The translations under genes and the position numbers were made by a program. The notes beneath the pieces were generated by a model, which saw only the letters and a program-made list of their open reading frames with translations, made no database searches and was not told the DNA's origin. Positions 36,231 to 44,783 of a DNA stretch of 64,000 bases are shown in pieces (positions within the stretch are counted from its first letter, which is position 1; every line of letters begins with the position of its first letter). This DNA comes from Streptomyces sp. NBC_00370 (GTDB taxonomy: Bacteria; Actinomycetota; Actinomycetes; Streptomycetales; Streptomycetaceae), in NCBI RefSeq assembly GCF_036084755.1, contig NZ_CP107968.1, forward strand, positions 2,920,501-2,984,500, in the 5' to 3' direction.

Positions 36231-36394
36231 GTGTCGTCGAAGTAGCGTCGTCCGCCCGCAGGGCGGGGGTGGCGGGCTCTGGTGCGTGCGGTCGCAAGGC
36301 GGAGGAGGGAGGGATGGCGGAGCCATCGCGACCGACGACAACGCCGCGAGCGTGCGTACCAGAGCCCGCCACCCAGACGGGACTTCGACGACAC
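36231..36394. repeat. Nested inverted-repeat element ahead of MerR gene
   Basis: Outer arms GTGTCGTCGAAGT (36231-36243) and its exact inverse (36382-36394) enclose inner 17-bp perfect arms at 36267-36283 and 36358-36374. The left side carries 23 bp between outer and inner arms, the right side 7 bp. The 74-bp centre has a smaller GATGGC/GCCATC hairpin. It has no reading frame of note. A miniature inverted-repeat element or a structured leader are both possible. It fills most of the 270-bp gap 36142-36411. Confidence 0.7.
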
Positions 36395-36411
36395 GACCTA
36401 AGGGGTGCACG

Positions 36412-36858
36412 ATGCGTATCGGTGAACTCGCCGCCCGGACAGGCGTCAGCGTCCGGGCCCTGCGCTATTACGAGGAGCAGGACCTGCTGGCCTCGGACCG
36501 CAGCCCCTCCGGCCAGCGGCACTACCCGGAGAGCGCCGTCGAACGTATCGAGCTGATCCAGCAGCTCTACGCGGCCGGTCTGACGAGCAAGGGCATCGTG
36601 GAACTGATGCCGTGCGTCGTGGACGGCAACGCCACACCGGAACTGCTGGCCCGCCTGTCGGTGGAACGGGACCGTATCGACGGCCATATCGCCGAGCTGG
36701 TCGGCGCCAGGAACCGGCTCGACTCCGTCATCGAAGGCGCCGGCACCCATCTGCGTACGGGCCGCTCCTGCCGGAACAAGGACGCAGCCGACAGGAGCGT
36801 CACGGGCAAGGGCGCCATGGGCAGGGGCGTCACGGGCAGGAGCGCCGCCGGGCGGTGA
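36412..36858 (+). CDS. MerR-family transcriptional regulator
   Basis: A 148-residue MerR protein. The winged helix is MRIGELAARTGVSVRALRYYEEQDLLASDRSPSGQRHY, followed by LIQQLYAAGLTSKGIVELMPC and a helical dimerisation region. The C-terminal tail (KDAADRSVTGKGAMGRGVTGRSAAGR) is unusual: it is encoded by two tandem 30-bp units at 36792-36851 and is probably a recent expansion. The ATG at 36412 fits the family N-terminus exactly. It is divergent from the hydrolase at 36141. Confidence 0.88.
   Translation: MRIGELAARTGVSVRALRYYEEQDLLASDRSPSGQRHYPESAVERIELIQQLYAAGLTSKGIVELMPCVVDGNATPELLARLSVERDRIDGHIAELVGARNRLDSVIEGAGTHLRTGRSCRNKDAADRSVTGKGAMGRGVTGRSAAGR
36792..36851 (+). repeat. Tandem 30-bp coding repeat in the MerR C-terminus
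   Basis: Units 36792-36821 and 36822-36851 share GCGTCACGGGCA and neighbouring bases in register. They encode the repetitive Gly/Ser/Arg tail after the conserved MerR domains. Confidence 0.6.
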
Positions 36859-36883
36859 GCCGCGGCAGCTCGCCGGCCACGGC

Positions 36884-37699
36884 TCAGCCGATCTTGCGGG
36901 CGACCGCTCCGTACATCGCGATGTCGCGGTCGTCCACGGCCTCCTGGCCGGGGACCGGCCGCCAGCGGTGCACCTGGGTGAGCCCGGGTTCGACGAGGGC
37001 CAGGCCGTCGAAGAAGGCCAACGCCTGTTCGTAGGTGCGCAGTTGCATGGGCATGCCCTGGCGCTTGTACTCGGCCGCGACGCGCCCCACTTCCTCGGGC
37101 GCGAAGTCGGCGGTGCCGATCGTCATCGCCAGATAGCTTCCGGTGGGCAGCGGGTCCAGCAGCCGCCGGACCAGGCCGTGGGCGTCGTCGGTGTCGAGGA
37201 TGAAGTGCAGCATGCCGATGACCAGCAGCCCGATGGGCTCCTGCAGATCGAGCAGCCCCTGGAACTGGGCGTTGGTGAGGATCCTGGCCGGGTCGCGCAT
37301 GTCGGCGTCGACGTACGCGGTGCGGCCCTGCGAGGTGCTGGTCAGCAGGTTGCGGGCGTGGGCCAGGACGATCGGGTCGTTGTCGACGTAGACGATCCGC
37401 GAGGCCGGCGCCACCTCCTGCACGACCTGGTGGACGTTGGGCGCCGTGGGCAGGCCGCTGCCGATGTCGAGGAACTGCCGGACCCCCGCCTCCGCCGCCA
37501 GATAGCGCGAAGCACGCTCCATGAAACGGCGGTTGGCCCGCATGTGCACCGGCAGCGCCGCCCACTCCCGGCACATCGCGTCCCCGGCCTCCCGGTCCGC
37601 CGGATAGTTCGTCCGGCCGCCCAGGATGTAGTCGTACACCCGGGCCGAGTGAGCCACCCCTGTATCGAACGGATCCCGCCCAACCTTCCCCGGAGTCAA
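36884..37699 (-). CDS. SAM-dependent methyltransferase of the DUF574 family
   Basis: A 271-residue protein of the actinobacterial S-adenosyl methyltransferase group (DUF574). Diagnostic stretches are HSARVYDYILGGRTNYPADREAGD, FLDIGSGLPTAPNVHQ (SAM motif I), IVYVDNDPIVLAHAR (motif II) and IGLLVIGMLHFI. These genes are abundant in Streptomyces, but their substrates are mostly unknown. The start is taken as TTG at 37699, since no ATG or GTG lies before the conserved N-terminus. An 11-bp direct repeat CTGGCACGAAA (37756 and 37768) lies upstream. Confidence 0.85.
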   Translation of the reverse strand: MTPGKVGRDPFDTGVAHSARVYDYILGGRTNYPADREAGDAMCREWAALPVHMRANRRFMERASRYLAAEAGVRQFLDIGSGLPTAPNVHQVVQEVAPASRIVYVDNDPIVLAHARNLLTSTSQGRTAYVDADMRDPARILTNAQFQGLLDLQEPIGLLVIGMLHFILDTDDAHGLVRRLLDPLPTGSYLAMTIGTADFAPEEVGRVAAEYKRQGMPMQLRTYEQALAFFDGLALVEPGLTQVHRWRPVPGQEAVDDRDIAMYGAVARKIG

Positions 37700-37917
37700 G
37701 GCCGCTCACTCCTCTCCACAGAACACGCGGCACCGCCGCGTCGCCCGGCACGGACCTGGCACGAAAACTGGCACGAAACCCAAGACATAACCCGTCCGGC
37801 CCGCACCACCACGCAACACACCCGATCGAGGGCGCGCCCCGCACCCAGGTGCCGACCCCGGTGCGAAAGGGGGCTCAGCGACACCCCGGGCGGGTCTCAG
37901 CCCTCCTGACGCGGGCG

Positions 37918-40227
37918 TCAGACCGAGATCCGCGCGTCGGCCGTCCGCAGGCCGTTCTCCTCGGCGTAGCGGGCCAACGTCTCGTCCAGCGCGGCCAGTT
38001 CGCGCAGCGCCGTGTGCAGGCGCTCGGCGCGCGGGCCCGTGGGGGCGTGCAGTTCGGACCGCAGGTTCTGTACGAGCGGGCTCACCCGGGTCCAGGCGCC
38101 TTCGGGCTCCCCCGTCGCGAAGCGGCGGTCCAGGGCCCGGAGGGACTGCACGAACGCTTCGGTGATCCGCTCCACGCCGTCCGTGACGTGCGGCGGCAGG
38201 TCGATGTCGATGTCCGCCGCCGCCGCGAGCGAGCGGGCGTGGCCGGTGGCGGTGGTGAGGAGCGCGAGGCGGTTCTCGGCGCCGCGTGCGCGGCCGCCGA
38301 GCGGCATCCGGATCAGCGGCCTGGCGGCGCCGGTCACCTGGAACAGGGCCGCGTCCACCCCGCGGGCGGCGCCGCGCAGCCGTACCGGCGCCGCCGGCTC
38401 CGTCCAGCGCAGCACCAGCTGGGACAGCAACTGCTCGACGGCGGCGGTGTATCCGCGTTCCGCCTCGCGCCTGATCTTCCTGCTGGACACGGGGAAGATC
38501 AGCGCGGCGCAGCCGGTCGCGACGAGGATGCCGAGGCCGTTGTCGAGCAGCCGCTCGGCCAGCAGGTGGTCCATGCCGCTGTACGGCGTGGTCATGCCGT
38601 ACAGCTGGATCAGGGCGACGACGAGTCCGACGACCCAGTACGCGTACTGGCGCCCGATGCCCCACGCGCCGATCGCGAGCCCGGCCACGATGACCAGCAG
38701 CGTCAGATAGACGTGCCCGGGGCCGATGAGCCGCAGCAGGGCGATGCCGACCACCGCGCCGACGACGGTGCCCGCCATCCGGTGCGCGAACTTGCGCAGC
38801 CGCTCGTGCGTGGTGCTCGTACCGAACAGCGTGATCATCACGCCGACCAGGCCCCAGTAGAAGCGCCGCGGGTCGATGGCGTCGGTGATCGGGCAGACGA
38901 TGGCGGCGGCGACCACCGCGTGCAGCGGCAGCCGTAGATAGGGGACGGCGCGCCGCCAGCCGTGGACGCTCTGGGCGGCCGACACCCGCCGGGCGACGGC
39001 GCCCGTGCCGGCCGGCCGGTTCTGCTCCAGCAGGACGCTGGGCTGGAACGGGACCTTCGCCGGCGCGGTGGGTGAGTTCCAGCCGAGGCTGAGCCAGTGA
39101 CCGAGCGAGTCGGCGAGGGAGTCCAGCAGACGGCCGATCCGGTCGGCCAGCGCGACCGCCTCGGCCTCGTCGGCGCCGACGGCCTCGTACCGGAGAGCCG
39201 TCGCCTCGTCCCTGATGCGCAGGGCCGCCGTCCTGAGCGTGTCGGCGCTGCCGAGCGGGGTGTCCCTGGCGACGCGGAGCCCGGCCAGGACCGTCCGGCG
39301 CAGTGACGGCGGGATCGGGAGCTGGGTGAGCCGGCCCGTGGCCCGGCCGATGCCCTGAAGGGCGAGTTCGGCGTCGAAGAGGTAGCGGTGCAGCAGCTCG
39401 GCGGAGTCCGGGTTGGCCGCGACCTCGGGCTGGGCGAGCCGGCCGTCGATGGTGAGCGTGGTCGCGTTCAGCCGCCGCAGGCCGCGCCGCATCTTCTGCA
39501 CGGCGGCGGCCTGGGCGGCGGCCCGGTCCCCGCCCCGGTCCCCCGCCCGGTGGGCCGCGGGGGCCAGCGCCTCGGCGGCGGACCCCGCCACGCGGCGCGC
39601 CTCGATGACGAACGCCCGCTGGGTACGGAGCAGATCCTCGCGCGGCATCGGGTAGCAGAGCAGCAGCCGGGCGGCGAGGACAGCCGCCGCTGTCGCCACG
39701 GCGACGACGAACAGCTCGCCGCAGAGGTTCAGGGGGACGGCCGCCATCATGCCGACCATCAGGGAGTTGAACAGCATCATGCCGGTGAGCAGCGCCAGCG
39801 CCCCGAACCGGGCGAGGAAGAACGTGACGCCGAGCCCCACCACCATCAGGGAGAGTTCCAGGCCCCTGTCGTGGCTCAGCCACGCGGCGAGCGGCAGGAC
39901 CGCGGAGAACGGGAACGGCATCCACATGATGGAGCGCGCCAGCCGGGGCACCGTGTTCTCGGCGACCGCGAAGGCGCTCATCAGCCCCATCATCCCGCCG
40001 ACCATCATGCCGAGCATGGCGGGCACGTCGAGGGCCGCCGCCAGGCCGTAGCCGACGGCGAGCGCGGTGACCATCGAGACCAGCGAACGCCATCCCGCCT
40101 GGAGCTGGCCCAGACCCGGGTCGGCGGCGAGCACCCAGTCCCACCAGCGTCTCGGCCCCTCGACGCGGCGCGGCGCCAGGGCGTCCTCGCGGGTGGTCAC
40201 GGGCAGGGTCGGTGAGGCGGTGGTCAA
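37918..40227 (-). CDS. FUSC-family inner membrane protein
   Basis: Membrane protein of 769 residues with two blocks of predicted helices: one near the N-terminus (about residues 40-190, e.g. MLGMMVGGMMGLMSAFAVAE) and one in the middle (about 420-560, e.g. VYLTLLVIVAGLAIGAWGIG). A cytosolic helical region follows each. This duplicated layout matches FUSC/YccS-type proteins related to aromatic acid exporters, but the transported compound is unknown. The TTG at 40227 is preferred because GGAG lies 6 bases before it; the frame is open further upstream to a TTG at 40290. Confidence 0.82.
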   Translation of the reverse strand: MTTASPTLPVTTREDALAPRRVEGPRRWWDWVLAADPGLGQLQAGWRSLVSMVTALAVGYGLAAALDVPAMLGMMVGGMMGLMSAFAVAENTVPRLARSIMWMPFPFSAVLPLAAWLSHDRGLELSLMVVGLGVTFFLARFGALALLTGMMLFNSLMVGMMAAVPLNLCGELFVVAVATAAAVLAARLLLCYPMPREDLLRTQRAFVIEARRVAGSAAEALAPAAHRAGDRGGDRAAAQAAAVQKMRRGLRRLNATTLTIDGRLAQPEVAANPDSAELLHRYLFDAELALQGIGRATGRLTQLPIPPSLRRTVLAGLRVARDTPLGSADTLRTAALRIRDEATALRYEAVGADEAEAVALADRIGRLLDSLADSLGHWLSLGWNSPTAPAKVPFQPSVLLEQNRPAGTGAVARRVSAAQSVHGWRRAVPYLRLPLHAVVAAAIVCPITDAIDPRRFYWGLVGVMITLFGTSTTHERLRKFAHRMAGTVVGAVVGIALLRLIGPGHVYLTLLVIVAGLAIGAWGIGRQYAYWVVGLVVALIQLYGMTTPYSGMDHLLAERLLDNGLGILVATGCAALIFPVSSRKIRREAERGYTAAVEQLLSQLVLRWTEPAAPVRLRGAARGVDAALFQVTGAARPLIRMPLGGRARGAENRLALLTTATGHARSLAAAADIDIDLPPHVTDGVERITEAFVQSLRALDRRFATGEPEGAWTRVSPLVQNLRSELHAPTGPRAERLHTALRELAALDETLARYAEENGLRTADARISV

Positions 40228-40269
40228 GTGGTCTCCGGGCCGTGGGGGGTCGCCGGTCCGTCCCGGACC

Positions 40270-40306
40270 GGAAATACGTGCATACTGCAACTATATAGGA
40301 CCGGAG
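40270..40306 (-). promoter_or_regulatory. Possible promoter of the FUSC gene
   Basis: The A/T-rich island CTATATAGG (40293-40301) stands out in very G+C-rich DNA. Read on the minus strand it supplies a TATAGT -10-like element, next to the small palindrome TGCA-TAC-TGCA (40279-40289). It would place the transcription start about 50 bp upstream of the FUSC start. Confidence 0.35.
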
Positions 40307-40372
40307 CGGCGCTGCCCCGTGCCCGAGCTGTGATCTCCGTCGCCACAGCCCGGGAGGAGGGACCGCACGGGC

Positions 40373-41191
40373 TCAGCCGAAGTCGACGACGACGCTGCCC
40401 AGTCCGCCGAAGCGGGCCTCGAAGGACTTCGCCTGCCCGATCTTCTCGCCCGGCAGCAGGGACCCGGTGATGATCCGCTGCCCCGGCTCCAGCGCGAGCC
40501 CCTGCCGGTGCAGGACCGCGCACACCCGCGCCAGCGACACGTACGGGTCGTCGAGTACGTCGGGACCGGCCGTGCCGGTGCCCAGCAGCTCGCCGTCCTT
40601 GCGCAGCTCGACCGACAGGGCGTCGAGGTCGAGGCTGTCCGGGCTGTGCTCCTCACCGACCACGAGGCCCCAGTTGTTCATGCCGTTGCCGATCCGCACC
40701 GGCATGGACACGCCCTCCGGCAGCCGGCGCGAGATGATCTCGAACGAGGGAGCCACCGCGCGCACGGCGGCGCGGGCCTGTTCGGGGGTGACGCCCGCAC
40801 CGCCGATGTGCTCCCCGATCGTCAGACAGATCTCCGCCTCGACGGCCCCGTTCGGGATGGCCGAGGCGTCCAGCCGCTCCCCCGACGCGTGGATACGGCC
40901 GGCCAGGATGAAGCCGAACGGCCGGAAGTCCTTGCCGCCCCTGTCGCGTGCGCCGCGCGAGGTCCAGGCGACCTTCCAGCCGCCCTGTTCCTCGCCGGCC
41001 GCGCGCCAGAGATCGAGGACCGCGAGCTGCAGCGGCAGTCCGCTCTCCACCGGCTGCCCCTCGTAGGCGAGCAGTTCGGCCGGAGCCCGGCCCTCGACCA
41101 GCTCACCGCGCGAGATCGCGTACAGGGCACGCGCCGCCGCTGCCCGGTCCGGCTGCCCGCCGGACTCCGTCGCGTCCGGCACGGCGCTCAC
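40373..41191 (-). CDS. 2-keto-4-pentenoate hydratase-like protein (MhpD/FAH superfamily)
   Basis: A 272-residue FAH-fold enzyme close to 2-hydroxypentadienoate hydratase and 4-oxalocrotonate decarboxylase, enzymes that act on meta-cleavage products. Expected metal ligands are in GAVEAEICLTIGEHI, and FEIISRR and GTAGPDVLDDPYVSLARV are conserved family segments. The GTG at 41191 overlaps the stop of the preceding TPP enzyme gene, so the two are coupled. No ring-cleavage dioxygenase is in view, so its substrate may differ from the classic pathway. Confidence 0.85.
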   Translation of the reverse strand: MSAVPDATESGGQPDRAAAARALYAISRGELVEGRAPAELLAYEGQPVESGLPLQLAVLDLWRAAGEEQGGWKVAWTSRGARDRGGKDFRPFGFILAGRIHASGERLDASAIPNGAVEAEICLTIGEHIGGAGVTPEQARAAVRAVAPSFEIISRRLPEGVSMPVRIGNGMNNWGLVVGEEHSPDSLDLDALSVELRKDGELLGTGTAGPDVLDDPYVSLARVCAVLHRQGLALEPGQRIITGSLLPGEKIGQAKSFEARFGGLGSVVVDFG

Positions 41192-42837
41192 GCGTCCTGC
41201 CCGAAGTGCAGGCGGCGGTACGGGATGCTGATGACGGACGTCGATATCCGTACGTCGATGATGGTGGCGACCGGGTCGGCCAGGTACTCGGCGACCGCGG
41301 GCGCCAGGTCCTCGATCTTCGTCACGAGCGCGCCACGGCCGCCGAGCGCGCGGCCGACGTCGCCCAGGTTCGGTGTGGTGACCCGGGCCAGGTCGGCGTT
41401 GAGGCCCTTCGCGACGGCCTTGTGGTACTCGGCGCCGAGCAGCTGGTCGTTCATGATGACGACGAGGAGCGGCAGCCCGTAACGCACCGCCGTCTCGAAC
41501 TCGGGCAGATGCATCATGAAGCCCGCGTCGCCCTCCATCAGGAAGGTGGGCTTGTTCTCCGTCGCGACCATGGCGCCCATGGCGGTGGTCAGGCCCTGCC
41601 CGATGCAGCCGAAGTGCTGGTTCATCAGGATCATCCGGCGCTGCTTGGTCATCAGGATCGTGGAGAAGCAGATGTTCTGCCCGCCGCCGATGACCAGGCC
41701 GACCTCGGCGGGGATCTGCTCGTCCAGGATGCGGCACACGTCACGCGGGTCGACGGTGTCCGGCTCCAGGTCGTAGTGCTGCTTGTCCTCGAACGCCGTG
41801 ACCAGCCGCTCCTTGACGTCGGGGGTGCGGTATCCCGACTGGCGGACACCTCTCTCGTCGAGGACGCGCTTGAGTTCGGTGATGCCGGCCTTCGCGTCGG
41901 ACTGCACGTAGACGTCGGCGGAGCGGCCGTCGCCCATGACGACCTGGGGCTTGGAGTCGATGTGGATGAACTTGGCGCCCGGGTACAGATAGCCGTGCTC
42001 GGTCGTGTACTTGTTCAGCCCGGCGCCGACGGCGATGACCGCGTCGGCCTCCTGGAACAGCTCCATGGCCGTCTTGGTGGAGTACAGCCCCGAGATGCCG
42101 ACGTGGAAGTCGTCCTCGTTCAGCCAGGTCTTCGCCATGAGCGTGGTCGAGATGATCGCGCCGGTGGACTCGGCCAGCTCCAGGATGGCCGGGCCGGCGC
42201 CGGAGCGCTGGGCGCCGCGGCCCACGATGAGGACGGGCCGCTCGCTGTTGGCGAGCACGTCGGCCGCCTTGGCGATCGAGACCGGGTTGGGGAAGACCGG
42301 GTCGGCGTTGAGCAGGTCCGCCGACGGTACGTAGACCTCCTCGTCGTCGAACGGCTTCTGCTGGATGTCCATCGGCGCGCTCAGCAGGATCGGCCGTGAC
42401 TCGGTCTTGGCGCGGTAGAACGCCTGCTGCACCGCCTCGTACGCGTTGTCCGGCGTGGTCAGGTGGACGAACCCGGACTCGCACGCCTCGGCGAAGCGGC
42501 CCTGGTCAAGGCGCTGGACGTACGAGTCGTCGCCCGAGGGCGCCTCGCCGACGAAGGCGACCAGCGGGGTGCGCGCCCGGGAGGCGACGAGCAGGGTCGT
42601 CGCGAGCTGGGCCACCCCCGGGCCCGATGTGGTGGTGGCGACGCCGGGGGCTCCGTCGGTACGGCCCCAGCCGTCGGCCATCGCCAGGGCACCGCCTTCG
42701 TGCCGCGCCTCGAAAAGCTGGACGCCGAGCCTGTCCAGCTCGTTCATCCAGTACATGTTGGCGTCGCCCATCATGCCGAAGACGGCAGTGGTTCCCTCGG
42801 CCGCGAAGGCGCGCGCCAGAGCCTCGTATACCTTCAT
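41188..42837 (-). CDS. Thiamine-pyrophosphate-dependent enzyme (acetolactate synthase superfamily)
   Basis: TPP enzyme of 549 residues, three domains. The activating Glu is Glu47 in EARHEGGALAMADG. The central domain has VLIVGRGAQRSGAG. The cofactor motif is GDAGFMMHLPE ending in MNDQ, so the usual GDG...NN is altered to GDA...ND while the metal-ligand Asp and Asn are kept. It probably decarboxylates or carboligates a 2-oxo acid. ATG 42837 has AAAGGA 8 bases before it. A strong GntR-type palindrome lies 44 bp upstream, so it is likely regulated by the divergent GntR gene. Confidence 0.87.
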   Translation of the reverse strand: MKVYEALARAFAAEGTTAVFGMMGDANMYWMNELDRLGVQLFEARHEGGALAMADGWGRTDGAPGVATTTSGPGVAQLATTLLVASRARTPLVAFVGEAPSGDDSYVQRLDQGRFAEACESGFVHLTTPDNAYEAVQQAFYRAKTESRPILLSAPMDIQQKPFDDEEVYVPSADLLNADPVFPNPVSIAKAADVLANSERPVLIVGRGAQRSGAGPAILELAESTGAIISTTLMAKTWLNEDDFHVGISGLYSTKTAMELFQEADAVIAVGAGLNKYTTEHGYLYPGAKFIHIDSKPQVVMGDGRSADVYVQSDAKAGITELKRVLDERGVRQSGYRTPDVKERLVTAFEDKQHYDLEPDTVDPRDVCRILDEQIPAEVGLVIGGGQNICFSTILMTKQRRMILMNQHFGCIGQGLTTAMGAMVATENKPTFLMEGDAGFMMHLPEFETAVRYGLPLLVVIMNDQLLGAEYHKAVAKGLNADLARVTTPNLGDVGRALGGRGALVTKIEDLAPAVAEYLADPVATIIDVRISTSVISIPYRRLHFGQDA

Positions 42838-42880
42838 CGAACGGTCCTTTCTCGGCGCCACGTTCCAGCGCACTACGAGA

Positions 42881-42901
42881 TTGTATGCTGTTAGCATACA
42901 A
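42881..42901. promoter_or_regulatory. GntR (FadR-type) operator, site A
   Basis: TTGTATGC (42881-42888) and GCATACAA (42894-42901) are perfect inverted 8-bp arms around 5 bp, in the gap between the TPP enzyme gene and the divergent gntR gene. The half-site TTGYATRC recurs near other operons of this cluster. Confidence 0.75.
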
Positions 42902-43012
42902 CATGAGTTTGAGCCTGGGATAGCCTCTGCAGTAGAAGCTGACTGCGAAGATCGGCAGGTTCGCCAGGGGTACGCACCTCTTGCTCACCGCCACCGCGGG
43001 CTGTGCAACGAT

Positions 43013-43023
43013 GCGTGTATACG
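43013..43023. promoter_or_regulatory. Candidate GntR site B upstream of gntR
   Basis: GCGTGTATACG lies 62 bp before the gntR start. The identical 11-mer occurs at 48935-48945 in front of the PrpD operon, within a TTGCATAC-containing site. Confidence 0.5.
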
Positions 43024-43084
43024 ATTAAAATGGTCTGATCGGCTCGACCGGCCGGCCGTCTCCCTCTAGCTAAGGATCAACACC

Positions 43085-43810
43085 GTGACTGTTCGCTCGA
43101 CCGGACCCGACGGTGAGCACAACCCCGTGCTCGCGCGTCTGATTCTCGCCGGCGACGGCCAGGCACCGGCCCGGGGCAGCATGCCCGAAACGGTCGCCGC
43201 CGCCTTGCGGGAGGCCATTTTGGACGGCGGTCTCGCGCCGGGGTCCTGGCTGCGCGAGGCCGAGGTGGCACGTGAGTTGAAGGTGAGCAGGACGCCGGTG
43301 CGCGACGCGTTCCGGATCCTCGCCTCGGAGGGCCTGGTGAACATCAACGCCAACCAGGGCGCCCTCGTCACGCCCATGACCAGCGACGACGTTCTGGAGT
43401 TGTATGTGATGCGCGAGGCGCTCGAAGCCCTCGCCGCCCGGCTCGCGGCCCGGCGGGCCCCGCAGCGCTGCTTCGACGAGTTCTCCACGCTGATCCCCAC
43501 GATGAAGGAGGTCGGCGAGAGCGGTGACTTCCGCGAACTGTCCAAGCTGAACTTCCAGTTCCACGCGATCATCAGGGACGCGGCAGGCAACCGGTATCTG
43601 GAGCGCGCCCTGACCCAGGTGCAGAACGCGGCCCGCCGGTTCCCCGACCCGACCCTCGGACTGCCGGGCCGGGTGACCGAGTCGATCAGCGAGCATGTCG
43701 CGCTGGCCGACGCGATCAGCCAGGGCGACGCGGCCAAGGCGGAGAAGCTGGCCAGCGAGCACATGCACCACCTGTCCGAACTGCGCATCCGGATGCTGCT
43801 GCACAACTGA
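43085..43810 (+). CDS. GntR-family regulator of the FadR/FCD subfamily
   Basis: A 241-residue regulator. The winged helix is AALREAILDGGLAPGSWLREAEVARELKVSRTPVRDAFRILASEGLV. The FCD ligand domain follows (VMREALEALAARLAARRAP, NFQFHAIIRDAAGN, and SEHVALADAISQGDAAKAEKLASEHM), with Asp/His residues typical of metal-assisted carboxylate sensing. The GTG at 43085 is preceded by AAGGA. It is the only plus-strand gene in the catabolic island and lies between two of its minus-strand units, making it the likely pathway regulator. Confidence 0.9.
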   Translation: MTVRSTGPDGEHNPVLARLILAGDGQAPARGSMPETVAAALREAILDGGLAPGSWLREAEVARELKVSRTPVRDAFRILASEGLVNINANQGALVTPMTSDDVLELYVMREALEALAARLAARRAPQRCFDEFSTLIPTMKEVGESGDFRELSKLNFQFHAIIRDAAGNRYLERALTQVQNAARRFPDPTLGLPGRVTESISEHVALADAISQGDAAKAEKLASEHMHHLSELRIRMLLHN

Positions 43811-43851
43811 TCGCGGGAAGCTGCGAGGTGAGACGGCCGTCGTGCCGGGGG

Positions 43852-44706
43852 TTACGACACGGCGGCCGTCGGGGCGGTGGACAGCCCCTCCTCTTCGATC
43901 ATGGCCCTGATCCGGTCGCAGTACGCCACGAACTGCGGGTCACGGCGGAGTTCGGGCCTGCGCGGGCGCGGGATGTCGATCTCGATCGTCTCGCGGATCC
44001 GGCCGGGCCGCGCGGTCATGACGACCACCCGGTCGGCGAGATAGACCGCCTCGTCGATCTGGTGCGTGATGAACGCCGCCGTCTTGTGCGTGCGCTCCCA
44101 GATGTTGAGCAGTTCCGTCTGCATCGCCTCGCGGGTCTGCGCGTCGAGCGCCGCGAACGGCTCGTCCAGCAGCAGCAGTTCGGGGTCGACGGCGAGTGCG
44201 CGGGCCAGATTCACCCGCTGTTGCATACCACCCGACAGCTCGCCGGCGAAGGAGTGCTCGAAGCCTTCGAGACCGACGAGACGGATCAGGTCGCGCACCG
44301 TCTTCTTGGCCTCCTTGGACTTCGTACCGCCGCGCATCTCCAGGCCGTAGGTGATGTTCCCCTCGACCGAGCGCCAGGGCAGCAGCGAGGGCGCCTGGAA
44401 GACCACCGCCCGGTCGTGCCCCGGGCCCTTGATGGCCTTGCCGTTGACCTCGATCACCCCGCCGGTGATCGGTACGAGTCCGTCGATCGCCTTGAGCAGC
44501 GTCGTCTTGCCGCAGCCGCTGGTGCCGACGATGCAGATGAACTCACCTTTCTCGACGGTGAGGTTGATGTCGTGCAGCGCACGCTTGGTGCCGGCCCGCG
44601 CCGTGGTGTACTCGACCGAGACATCACGGATGCTGAGGCCGACCCCGCGGCTGTCGCCCGGCTCGGCGGAGCCGGGCTTGGAGACCGGGGTACGGGTGGA
44701 GACCAT
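43852..44706 (-). CDS. ABC transporter ATP-binding protein, nitrate/sulfonate/taurine (SsuB/TauB) type
   Basis: ATPase of 284 residues. It shows Walker A GTSGCGKT, Q-loop VFQAPSLLPW, signature LSGGMQQRVNLARAL, Walker B LLLLDEPFAALD and switch THQIDEA. The QAPSLLPW and EAVYLADRVVVMTARPG segments are typical of the NitT/TauT importer group, which brings in small anions. It is the last gene of its unit, 77 bp after the permease. No substrate-binding protein gene lies in the window. Confidence 0.92.
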   Translation of the reverse strand: MVSTRTPVSKPGSAEPGDSRGVGLSIRDVSVEYTTARAGTKRALHDINLTVEKGEFICIVGTSGCGKTTLLKAIDGLVPITGGVIEVNGKAIKGPGHDRAVVFQAPSLLPWRSVEGNITYGLEMRGGTKSKEAKKTVRDLIRLVGLEGFEHSFAGELSGGMQQRVNLARALAVDPELLLLDEPFAALDAQTREAMQTELLNIWERTHKTAAFITHQIDEAVYLADRVVVMTARPGRIRETIEIDIPRPRRPELRRDPQFVAYCDRIRAMIEEEGLSTAPTAAVS

Positions 44707-44783
44707 CTGTCCTGCTCCCTCTGTCGGACCGATCGTGCCCGCCGGGGCGGCGGGCACGGGACGAAGCGCTCCTGCGGACCGCT

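Noticed and set aside
37706..40144. An 812-residue frame opposite and overlapping the FUSC gene
   Set aside because: It is a Gly/Arg/Pro-rich shadow of the FUSC gene in another frame of the same strand, with no motif.
40373..42837. Classic meta-cleavage aromatic pathway
   Set aside because: The hydratase-like protein alone is not enough; no ring-cleavage dioxygenase, semialdehyde dehydrogenase/aldolase pair or ring hydroxylase is in the island.
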